Source: Fimbriiglobus ruber (lineage in GTDB: Bacteria; Planctomycetota; Planctomycetia; Gemmatales; Gemmataceae). Taken from it: a DNA stretch of 64,000 bases. Where the stretch lies: assembly GCF_002197845.1 (NCBI RefSeq), contig NZ_NIDE01000004.1:62001-126000 (forward strand), given 5' to 3'. A program made the translations under genes and the position numbers. Each line of letters starts with the position of its first letter. The first letter of the stretch is position 1. Under the pieces are notes generated by a model. It saw only the letters and a list, made by a program, of their open reading frames with translations, made no database searches and was not told the DNA's origin. Positions 34,719-43,590 of the stretch are shown here, piece by piece.

Positions 34719-36778
34719 ATGCGGACGCGACTCCTGTTCGCCGTGCTGATCGCTGTCACCGTCGCCCCGGACGCGCCCGCCGCGGGTAAGCGGTACGCGG
34801 TGTGTATCGGGGTCAACCAGTACGCATCCGACAAGCTGGACACTCTCGGGTGCGCGGTCGCGGACGCGACCGTCCTGGCCGATGTACTGCGGGACGCCGG
34901 GTACGAGGTCGCCCTGCTCACCCCGGCGGCCGCCCGGACCGCTCCGGCGGCCGCACCCACCTGGGCCAATATCGCTGCCCGGCTCGACGCCCTGTGCGCC
35001 GGCAAGGAACCGGGCGACACGGTCGTGTTGGCGTTCATCGGGCACGGAGCGAGGTTCCGCGACGATCCCGACTACTACCTTTGCCCGAAGGACGCTCAGC
35101 CTGTCCCTGACCGGAAGCAGACACTGGTCTCCGTGGCTGACATCTACACCCAACTCGGTAGGTGCAAGGCCGGCAGCAAGGTCTTTCTGTGCGACGGCTG
35201 CCGGACCGACCCAACTCCGGGGCGCCCCCAGACACCGAACGACGTACTCGGGACGACTCCGCCGCCCGGCGTGTTCGCCCTGTTCGCGTGTGGTGTCGGG
35301 GAGCGAGGGTACGAACATGCTGCGCTGGGCCACGGGGTTTTCACCCACCACCTGCTGGCGGAACTGAACCCGCCGGCGCGGGACGCGAACGTGGACCTTA
35401 ACTTCACGGCGCTCGCAACGCACGTCACCCGAGAAGCACCGGCGACGGCCGCCCGATGGCTGGGCTCCGGGGCGCGGCAGACGCCGACCACCCGGGTGGG
35501 CAGTGGACCATCGCCGGTTCTGCTGACACCAGCCGATTCGCGGTTGTTGGCCGATCGGGTCGAGGTCCGCGCGATCTGGGCCCGGGGCGGGAAGAGTACC
35601 GAGTACGTTGAGCGGGTAGTCACCGAGCGGATCGGTGAATGGAAGGAAGCCGCCACACGGGGATCGGCGATCGGGATGTTCTTGCTCGCAAAGTGTCTGG
35701 AAACAGGGCGCGGAATACCGCAGGACGCAAAAGCGGCTGTGGCGTGGTACCGCAATGCCGCTGACCACGGGGACGCCGGCGCGATGACAAGTTTGGCGGG
35801 TTGTTACGTGACCGGTACGGGCGTCATACCTGACCAGAAAGCCATGCTTGAGTGGCTTCACAAAGCGGCCGACCACGGCGATGCGGACGCGATGAGCAAC
35901 TTGGGAGCCGCTTACTTGCTCGGCCAGGGGGTCGCGACGAACCACGAACGCGGGTTCGCGTGGGTTCGCAAGGCGGCGGCCCTGGGCGAGCCGTCGGGCC
36001 TTTATTACCTGGGCCTTTGTTACCGGAACGGCCTCGGCGTCGCGCGCGATGCCGAAGAAGCGGTCGCATGCTTTCGCAAGGCGGCCGAGCTAAATGACTC
36101 GATGGCAATGACGAATCTGGGCGGCTGCTATCAGAAAGGGATCGGCGTCCCCGCGGACGCGGCAAAGGCGGTCGAGTGGTACCGCCTGGCCGCCGACCTG
36201 AAAGATCCCGTAGCGACGTGTCTTGTCGGGTGTTGTTACGAACGAGGGATCGGGGTCGAGAAAGATCCGAAGGCGGCGGTGGCGTGGTATCGTAAAGCGG
36301 CCGACCTCGGGGACGTGGCCGCGATGGGCAACCTGGGTCTTTGTTATTTGGACGGAGAAGGTGTCGAGAAAAATGCCTACGAGGCGACATCGTGGCTCCG
36401 CAAGGCGGTCGACCTGAACGACCCGGAAGCGATGGCGCGCCTGGGAGACTGTTATTTACACGGCACCGGGGTGAGATACGACGACGTGACGGCGATCGCC
36501 TTGTACCGCAAGGGCGTGTCAATGAACGACCCCGGGCCATGTACTGCATGGGCAGCTGCTACGAAAACGGGCTGGGCGTCGAGACGAGCCTGACGGAAGC
36601 GGCGGCCTGGTATCAAACTGCTGTGACTGCCGGATACGGACCCGCGACCCAGGCACTCCAGCGGGTGCAAGGAAAACAGAAACCCGCTGCTAAACCCGCG
36701 ACGTACGACACCACCGGAACGACCGGGGCATTCAATCAGACGGCCAACAAACCCCACTGGCTCTACGGCGATAAATGA
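34719..36778 (+). CDS. Exported caspase-like protein with Sel1 repeats, paralogue 2, with frameshift near 36530
   Basis: The N-terminus matches paralogue 1 closely: signal peptide, KRYAVCIGVNQYASDKL, FIGHGARF with His 109 and VFLCDGCRTDPTP with Cys 161. Sel1 repeats begin near residue 305 and number about eight, without the inserted modules of paralogue 1. The frame ends at 36593 in low-complexity sequence, but Sel1 sequence (RAMYCMGSCYENGLGVETSLTEAAAWY) continues in the next frame to TGA at 36776. One extra C in the CCCC run at 36530-36533 restores it, so the full protein is about 686 residues. It starts 145 bases after paralogue 1 with a copied upstream region. Confidence 0.8.
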
Positions 36779-36877
36779 CCGCCGGTCGCGTGGGATCGTA
36801 AGACAACGACGTTTGGCACCCACCAACTTCGGGTGCCCGCCTGCCTGCCCCAATCGTGGCCCACGGACCGACGTCTC

Positions 36878-37423
36878 ATGCCCGCCGCCCTGCCATCACT
36901 TTCCGCCCTCGAACTCCTCACCGCCGACGGCGACCGGGCCGCGCTGGGATCCTACCTCACGGCCGACTTCCTCGTCGTCGTGTTTCTGCGACACCTCGCC
37001 TGAATCCCGTGCCTCGCCCACCTCGGGGAGGTGGCCGCCAACCGGAAGCGATTCCTGGCCGCAGGTGCCGGCATCCTCATCGTCTGCCAGGCAAAGCCGG
37101 CCGTACTCGCGATGTTCCTGCGCAACCAGTCCCAGCCGGTTCCGGTCGTCTGCGACCGCGACCGGGTGGCGTACCGGGCGTTCGGGCTGGAAGAAACGAC
37201 CTGGCTCAGTTTCTTCCGTCCGTCGGTGCTGTGGGGGTACGTGAAGTTGATGGCCCGCGGCGGCCGTTTGCGGCGGCCTTACGAAGGGGAAAACGTCCTT
37301 CAACTCGGCGGCGACTTCGTCCTCGATCGGGACGGCCGGGTCGTGTTCGCGTACCGCAGCCGGGTCGCGACCGACCGGCCGATTGTCGCCGCGCTCCTGG
37401 CCGCACTGCCGACCCGTCGATGA
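36878..37423 (+). CDS. Peroxiredoxin-like (AhpC/TSA_2, PRXL2/SelU-type) protein with in-frame UGA, candidate selenoprotein
   Basis: ATG 36878 opens a frame that meets TGA at codon 42 (37001-37003) and then runs on to 37423, 181 residues in all. The surrounding sequence is FLVVVFLRHLA-(UGA)-IPCLAHLGEVAANR, which aligns with the FlRhfGCxfC redox site of this thioredoxin-fold family, placing UGA at the first Cys of CxxC. Downstream, YRAFGLEETTWLSFF and GGDFVLDRDGRVVFAYRS..TDRP are family blocks. A hairpin (CCACCTC-GGG-GAGGTGG, 37018-37034) starts 14 bases after the UGA, where bacterial SECIS elements sit. Without readthrough, translation could only begin inside the domain. A TGC to TGA mutation is the alternative. 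Confidence 0.7.
37018..37034 (+). promoter_or_regulatory. Candidate SECIS-type hairpin after the in-frame UGA
   Basis: Seven perfect base pairs (CCACCTC with GAGGTGG) closed by GGG, within the coding sequence, 14 bases after the UGA. The G-rich apical loop and the distance suit SelB binding, but GC-rich coding sequence often forms such hairpins by chance. Confidence 0.4.
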
Positions 37424-37438
37424 CGCGGCCGCCGGGCT

Positions 37439-38328
37439 TTACCCGGCCGCCCAATCCCGCGGCTTCAGCCAGTAGCCCGTTAGCTCAGCTTCGGGCGTCC
37501 CGGCGACCGGGTGGTAGTCGTACACGTACCGGACGGCGGGCGGCAGACTCATCAGGATGCTCTCGACTCGCCCGTTGGTTTTCAGGCCGAAGATCGTGCC
37601 GCGGTCGTAAAGCAGGTTGAACTCGACGTATCGGCCGCGGCGGTATTCCTGAAACTCTCGCTGGGCCGCCGTCCACTCTAACCCCTTCCGCCGCCCCACG
37701 ATCGGGAGGTAGGTGTCGAGGAACTGGTCGCCGGCCGCGCGGACGAACGCGAACGCCGCGTCCAGGTCGTCGCCCCCGAAGTAGTCGAAGAAGATCCCGC
37801 CCACGCCCCGTGGTTCGCCGCGATGCGGGAGGAAAAAGTAGTCGTCGCAGTCCTTCTTCATCTTCGCGTAATCGACCAGCGGGGCGTGGGCCTCGCAGAC
37901 CCGCTTCCAGGTCTGGTGGAAGTGAACCACGTCTTCCCGGACGGGGTAATACGGCGTCAGGTCGCCCCCGCCGCCGAACCACGCCTTGCCGCCGTGCGTG
38001 AGCATCCGGAAGTTCGCGTGGACGGTCGGCACGAGCGGGCTGCGCGGGTGCAGGACGAGCGAGACGCCGGTCGCCGAAAACCGGAGGCCGTCCCCCGGGA
38101 TCTGCTTGGCGAACTCGGGGTGAAGTCGCCGTGGACCTCCGAGAAGTTCACGCCGGCCTTCTCGAACACCCCGCCCCCCTCGATCACCCGGCTCCGCCCG
38201 CCGCCACCGCCCGGACGGGTCCACTCGTCCTGTCGGAATTTGGCCGCTCCATCGATCCCTTCTACCCCGGCACAAATGCGATCCTGGAGCCCGCGGAAGT
38301 ATTCGACGGCGCGGTCGTGCATCGTCAT
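37439..38328 (-). CDS. hemF: Coproporphyrinogen III oxidase, oxygen-dependent, with frameshift near 38117
   Basis: The C-terminal two thirds show HemF blocks: [67 protein letters not shown] and [31 protein letters not shown]. The N-terminus ([27 protein letters not shown].., EDEW-like [20 protein letters not shown], then [15 protein letters not shown]) lies in a different frame. One extra base in the four-base run at 38117-38120 joins them as GDFTPEFAKQ. HemF decarboxylates coproporphyrinogen III to protoporphyrinogen IX in haem synthesis and needs oxygen. Start at 38328 or two codons later. Confidence 0.88.
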
Positions 38329-39028
38329 CGAGAGAGTCTCCGGGCAAAACGGGGCGAATCGTCGTGTCGGAATTAAACCGAAAGCCGTCACCCCCAGCAA
38401 CCTGCCCGCCGCACTTTGCATGAGCGGCACGGAGCGGTCCGCGAATGCGGGTGGAGCCCGGGGCAGACCGGAGACAGGAGGCATGTTTTCTCTGCCGGAA
38501 AAACAGGACTCGGCCTGGGAGACCGAAAACTCGGGTGCGGAACCCGGTCTTGCGTCTGCTTCGGGCCAACCAAGATTTCTTCCGTCTCGCAATAGTACGC
38601 TAGCTGACACATCACTTTTTCGTTCCGCCGGCGCGAAAAAGTGCCGGTCACAGATGCAGTGTGTCACCATTTTAAAAGAATTTCGCGTCCAGTCATAACA
38701 TTTGATTTCCGGACGAATGCCCGCCCGGCATTCACCTTTTTTTCTTGTTCGTCGCGTTGTGTTTCGTCCCCCACAGGTCATAATCGGTGACACTACGATG
38801 TCGGACCAGGGCATCGCCGCGTATGACTCGCCGCCGAATGTTCGTATGGTCGTAGATTGCGTGTAGTGACTCGCCCAATTCCAGATTATTGCGTCACACC
38901 GTCGGCTGCTGACTCCACCGCCCTCTTTGACCGTTCGCCCGGGGCGAGCGACGACGGCCGCGGGAGCGACCGGACCCGCGCTCGGTAAGGACCGCCGCAA
39001 CACAGTCCGAACAAGGTTGCCGACATCC
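38329..39028. other. Intergenic region between hemF and the histidine kinase
   Basis: About 700 bases between divergent genes. It is locally AT-rich (about 38640-38760) and so probably holds the two promoters, but I cannot fix -35/-10 pairs with confidence. Frames are short or composition-driven; no RNA gene is evident. Confidence 0.35.
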
Positions 39029-41064
39029 GTGCGACTTACGCTCTCGTCCAAAGGGGTGGTCCTCCTCGCCGTCCCGACCGCCGCGCAGCTATTCCTGGCC
39101 GGTATGGTCTTCTGGACCCAGCGGGCGCACGTCGGAGCCGAGCAGTGGGCCGCGCACTCCAAAGAGGTTCTCTCGCAAACCCACGTCGTCCTGGCCGACG
39201 CGGAGGCCGTCGTCGCCGCGACCCGCCTGTACGCGGCGGCCGGCGCCGGCTCGGGCGTCCCGGCCGAGTCCGCCGGGAACGACCTCCGGGCCGACCTTGA
39301 TCGCCTGGAATTTCTCGTGTCGGACAACCCGGGCCAGAGCGAACACGTCCGGGCCGCCCAATCGGCGGCGGACGCCCTGGTGGCGCGGAGAGACGCCGTC
39401 GTGCGGGCGGCCGGCGACGGAAACGGCGATCGGGCAGTACGGTTGGCGGCGGCCGCCGGGAGTACGGCCGATTTAGCCCAAGTCCGCTCGGTCCTTGTGA
39501 CGTTTGCGCGCGAGGAAGAACGGCTCGACCGCGACCGGGCGGAGGGGTTGAAAGCGGCCGGGCGGTGGGTCGACCGGGTTCTCGTCGGCGGGGCCGCCGT
39601 CTCGTTCTTACTGACCGCGGGCGTGTGGGTCGTCTTCCACCGGGGGATCAGTCGGCGGTTCGCCGCCCTCGTGAACAACACCCGCCGCCTGGCCGCCGGC
39701 CAACCCCTCGCGGCCCCCCTGTCCGGGACCGACGAGATCGCCGACCTCGACCGCGCGTTTCGGGCCACGGCCGCGGAACTGACGCGGGCCGCGGACCGCC
39801 TCCGGGAGTCCGCCGACCAAATCCAGGATCTGTACGACCACGCCCCCTGCGGGTACCACTCGGTCGATCCCGACGGGACGATCGTGGCCATGAACCAGAC
39901 GGAACTCCGGTGGCTGGGTCGGCCGGCCGATCAGGTGATGGGGCGGAGTAAATTCGTGGACGCGGTGAGCCCGGCCAGCCGGGAGACGTACTGGGCGACG
40001 TTCGCCCGCATGGTGGAAACGGGCGCCGCCTCGGACGTCGAACTCGAGGTACTCCGCGCGGACGGGACCACGTTCCCCGTCCTGCTCAACTCGACGGCCG
40101 TCCGCGACCCGGACGGGCGGTTCGTCCGGAGCCGGTCGATCCTCACCGACCTGACCGAGCGGAAGCGGGCCGAGGACGAAGTCCGGCGGTTGAACACCGA
40201 CCTCGAGGTTCGCGTCCGGGACCGGACGGCCGACCTGGCCGAGGCCAACCGGACCCTGGCGGCGCGGAACGAGGAGAACGAGCTATTCGTCTACAGCGTC
40301 TCGCACGACCTCCGGTCCCCGCTCGTCAATCTCCAGGGGTTCAGCCAGGAACTCCGGCTCACGTTCGGGGACCTGCGGGACGTACTCACCGCCCCCGACG
40401 TCCCCGCGGGCGTCCGCGACCGGGCGGCCGGGCTGCTCGACCGGGACGCGGACGAGTCCCTCCGGTTCATCCTGGCCGGGGTCATGCGGCTCAGCGGGAT
40501 CATCGACGCCCTGCTCCGCCTGTCCCGGGTCGGGCGGGTCGAGTACCAGTGCCGGTGGGTGGACGTCGGGGCCGCCGTCGGGCGGATCGTCGGGTCGTTA
40601 CACAAGACCGTCGCCGATAAAGGGGCGGAGGTCGCGGTCGGCCCGCTCCCGCCGGCGTGGGGCGACGCGACCGCCGTCGAGCAGGTGTTCGCGAACCTGA
40701 TCGGGAACGCCCTGAACTACCTCGACCCGGTCCGCCCGGGGCGGATCGAGGTCGGGGTGGTCCCGTCTCCCGGGGGGCGGACGGGGTCACGTACCTCGTC
40801 CGGGACAACGGCCTGGGCATCTCGCCGGCGTACCAGCACAAGATCTTCCAGGCGTTCCAGCGGGTCCACCCGGACGTCGCGGCCGGCGAGGGGATGGGCC
40901 TGGCGATCGTCCGCCGGGTCGCCGACCGCCACCGCGGGCGGGTCTGGGTCGAGTCCGCGCCGGGGGCCGGGAGTACGTTTTTCGTGACCTTCCCCTTCCC
41001 GCCCGCCGGCGGCCCGGCGGGCTCCCGATCCGTACCCGTCCCGGCCGAAAGGGCGACCCCATGA
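39029..41064 (+). CDS. Membrane sensor histidine kinase (HAMP-PAS-HisKA-HATPase), with frameshift near 40772
   Basis: GTG 39029 is chosen because the first membrane helix (VVLLAVPTAAQLFLAGMVFW) follows at once. A periplasmic region of about 150 residues lies before the second helix (VLVGGAAVSFLLTAGVWVVF). Then come HAMP (RRLAAGQPLAAPLSGTDEI), PAS (DLYDHAPCGYHSVDPDGTIVAMN), a short coiled coil, HisKA with VYSVSHDLRSPLVNLQGF, and HATPase with EQVFANLIGNALNYLD. The G-box part (VTYLVRDNGLGISPAYQHKIF, GEGMGLAIVRRVADRH) is in the next frame; one extra G in the six-base run at 40772-40777 restores it. The stop overlaps the next start as ATGA. It should phosphorylate the downstream receiver. Confidence 0.85.
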
Positions 41065-43442
41065 CCCCCGTACCGCTCCGCATCCTGCTCGCCGAGGACG
41101 ACGACGGGCACGCCAGCCTGATCCAGCGGAATCTGTCCCGGGCCGGGATCACGAACGAGGTGGTCCGCGTCCGGGACGGCCAGGAGGCCCTCGACTACCT
41201 CCGCCGGGCCGGCCCGCACGCCGGGCGGCCGCGGGACCGCCCCCTCCTCCTGCTCCTGGACATCAAGATGCCCCGGGTGGACGGGATCGAGGTTCTCCGG
41301 CAGGTCCGGGGGGAACCGGAACACGCGAACATCCCGGTCATCATGTTGACCACCACCGACGATCCGCGCGAGGTCCAGCGGTGTTACGAACTCGGGTGCA
41401 GCGTGTACGTGACCAAACCGATCGCTTACGACGAGTTCGTCGAAGCCATCCGCCGGCTCGGGCTGTTTCTGTCGATCGTCAAAGTGCCGTCGGAAGACGA
41501 CGCGGTCGGGGGTGACGCGATGACGGCGGACATGACGCGGCCGGTCCCGGCCGCGACCGGGCGGGGAACGATCCTGGTCGTCGAGGACGACCCCGGGGTC
41601 ATCCTCCTGGAGCGGCGGCGGTTGGAGCGGGCCGGGTACACGGCCCTGACCGCCGAAAGCCCGGCCGAGGCCCTCGACCTGCTGCGCACGAGCCCGGTCG
41701 ACCTGATCCTGTTGGACTACCGGCTCCCGGGCGAAATCGACGGCCTGGAGTTTTACGCCCAGGTCCGCGCGGCCGGGTACGACATCCCGGTCATTTTGGT
41801 CACCGGGTATGGGAACGAGGCCGTCGTCGTCCGGGCCCTGCGGGCCGGCGTCCGCGACTTCGTGACCAAGTCGGTCGAGTACCTGGACTACCTGCCCGAG
41901 GCGGTCGAGCACGTCCTCCGGCAGGTCCGGACGGAACGGCAGCTGGCTGAGTCCGAAGCCCGCCTGGCGAGCATCATCGGGTCGGCCACGGACGCGATCA
42001 TCGTCGCCGGCCCGGACCGCCTGGTCACGCTGTTCAACACGGCCGCCGAGGAAATGTTCGGGTGTCCGGCCGGGCACGCCCTCGGGCAGCCTCTGAGTAC
42101 GTTCTTACCCCCGGAGGTACTAGCCGGGGCGGACGATCGGAGCCCCCGACCCGCCAAGGCTCCGCGACACGAGGCCCGCCTGGCCCGGGCTGACGAGGGG
42201 CAGTTCCCGGCCGAGGTGGCCGTGTCCCGGGCCGAGGTCGGCGGGCGGACGTTCTACACGGCCGTCGTCCGCGACGTGACCACGCAGCGGCGGCTGGAAG
42301 AGCAATTCCGGCAGGCCCAGAAGATGGAAGCCGTCGGCCGGCTGGCCGGCGGGGTGGCCCACGACTTCAACAACCTGCTGAGCATCATCAACGGGTACTC
42401 GGAGCTGCTCGTGTCCGCGCTCGCGGGTCCGGCCCGCGAGCAGGCGGCCATGATCCTGGACGCCGGCGAACGGGCCGCCCGGCTGACCGCGCAACTCCTG
42501 GCCTTCAGCCGGAAGGCGGTCATCGAACCGAAGGTGCTGAACATCAACGAGGTAATCGCCCCGATCACCCGCCTGCTCGGCCGCCTGATCGGCGAAGACG
42601 TCATCCTCACCACCGTCCTCGCCCCCGACGTCGGCCGGGTCAAGGTCGACCCGGGGCAGATGGAGCAGGTCGTCATGAACCTGGCGGTGAACGCCCGGGA
42701 CGCCATGCCGACCGGCGGCCGACTCACCGTCGAGACGCGGACCGTCGACGTCGAGGCGGACACTGCCTCGCTGTACCCCGACCTGGCCCCGGGGCCGTAC
42801 ACCCAACTCGCCGTGTCGGACACGGGGATCGGGATGACGGACGAGGTGAAGGCCCGGATCTTCGAGCCGTTCTTCACCACCAAGGAGGTCGGGAAGGGGA
42901 CGGGGCTCGGCCTGGCCACGGTGTACGGGATCGTCAAGACGCACGGCGGGCACGTCGCGGTGTACAGCGAGGTGGGGGTCGGGACGACGTTCAAGATCTT
43001 GTTCCCGGCGGTGCCCGGGGCGGACGAGGTGCGGGCGCCCCGCGACACCTGGGTCGCCCCGCGGGGGACCGAAACGGTGCTGCTGGTGGAGGACGAACCG
43101 GGGGTCCGCGGCCTCGTCCGGGTCGCCCTGGAGCTGCAGGGGTACACGATCTTGGAGGCGGACAGCGGGGAGGACGCCCTCCGGGTCGCGGCCGCCCACA
43201 CCGGCCCCGTTCACCTGCTAATCACGGACGTGGTGATGCCGGGGATGGGCGGCAGAAAGGTGGCCGACGCCCTACGGCACCAGTACCCGGGCCTGAAGGT
43301 ACTCTACACGAGCGGGTACACCGACGACGCCATCGTCCGGCACGGTGTCATCGAGGCGGCCGACGCCTTCCTCCAGAAGCCGTTCACGCTGTTCGGGCTG
43401 GCGCGGAAGGTGCGAGCCGTGCTGGGGGCCAACGGCGGATGA
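41061..43442 (+). CDS. Response regulator / hybrid histidine kinase (REC-REC-PAS-HisKA-HATPase-REC)
   Basis: Domain order by residue: REC 1-145 (LLAEDDDGHA, LLLLLDIKMPRVDG, VTKP), REC about 170-290 (LVVEDDPGV, LILLDYRLPGEIDG, VTKS), PAS about 295-410, HisKA with AGGVAHDFNNLLSIINGYSELL, HATPase (MNLAVNARDAMP, SDTGIGM, GTGLGLATVYGIVKTHGG) and a C-terminal REC (LLVEDEPGV, LLITDVVMPGMGG, FLQKPF). The first REC resembles separate Rcp1-like regulators. An ATG at 41520 and a G5 run at 41508-41512 suggest that, with one more G, it would end at TGA and a second gene would start four bases later. So this may be two genes in reality. Coupled to the kinase upstream. Confidence 0.85.
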   Translation: MTPVPLRILLAEDDDGHASLIQRNLSRAGITNEVVRVRDGQEALDYLRRAGPHAGRPRDRPLLLLLDIKMPRVDGIEVLRQVRGEPEHANIPVIMLTTTDDPREVQRCYELGCSVYVTKPIAYDEFVEAIRRLGLFLSIVKVPSEDDAVGGDAMTADMTRPVPAATGRGTILVVEDDPGVILLERRRLERAGYTALTAESPAEALDLLRTSPVDLILLDYRLPGEIDGLEFYAQVRAAGYDIPVILVTGYGNEAVVVRALRAGVRDFVTKSVEYLDYLPEAVEHVLRQVRTERQLAESEARLASIIGSATDAIIVAGPDRLVTLFNTAAEEMFGCPAGHALGQPLSTFLPPEVLAGADDRSPRPAKAPRHEARLARADEGQFPAEVAVSRAEVGGRTFYTAVVRDVTTQRRLEEQFRQAQKMEAVGRLAGGVAHDFNNLLSIINGYSELLVSALAGPAREQAAMILDAGERAARLTAQLLAFSRKAVIEPKVLNINEVIAPITRLLGRLIGEDVILTTVLAPDVGRVKVDPGQMEQVVMNLAVNARDAMPTGGRLTVETRTVDVEADTASLYPDLAPGPYTQLAVSDTGIGMTDEVKARIFEPFFTTKEVGKGTGLGLATVYGIVKTHGGHVAVYSEVGVGTTFKILFPAVPGADEVRAPRDTWVAPRGTETVLLVEDEPGVRGLVRVALELQGYTILEADSGEDALRVAAAHTGPVHLLITDVVMPGMGGRKVADALRHQYPGLKVLYTSGYTDDAIVRHGVIEAADAFLQKPFTLFGLARKVRAVLGANGG

Positions 43443-43483
43443 CGCGGGGCGGGGCATAGCCCACATGATCGCCGGAAAACGGA

Positions 43484-43583
43484 TTTCGCCGCAGATACAC
43501 GCAGAGGAACGCGGATCAGAAAGAAGAATTCTGGACTTCTCTTCTTTCTGATCCGCGTTCCTCTGCGTGTATCTGCGGCGAAA
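43484..43583. repeat. Perfect 44-bp inverted repeat, copy 2 of the dispersed family
   Basis: 43484-43527 is exactly complementary to 43540-43583 with a 12-base loop. The arms contain CGCCGCAGATACACGCAGAG and GAACGCGGATCAGA, the same word set as copy 1. It lies between convergent genes and can act as a terminator for both. Confidence 0.95.
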
Positions 43584-43590
43584 AATCTTG

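Noticed and set aside
31436-36778. Caspase-gasdermin or other abortive-infection defence module
   Set aside because: Both proteins have signal peptides and no gasdermin-like, nucleotide-sensor or effector gene is adjacent.
38388-38651. Possible 87-residue minus-strand gene between hemF and the kinase
   Set aside because: Composition follows the local sequence, no ribosome site, no motif, and it lies in the likely promoter region.
37957-39891. 644-codon minus-strand frame
   Set aside because: Only its last part (HemF N-terminus, up to 38328) is protein-like. The rest is Arg/Ser/Ala-rich sequence antisense to the histidine kinase and its upstream gap, an effect of high GC.
41061-41519. Separate annotation of a free-standing response regulator
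   Set aside because: The sequence as given reads through into the hybrid kinase; splitting requires an assumed extra base, so it is reported as a finding only.
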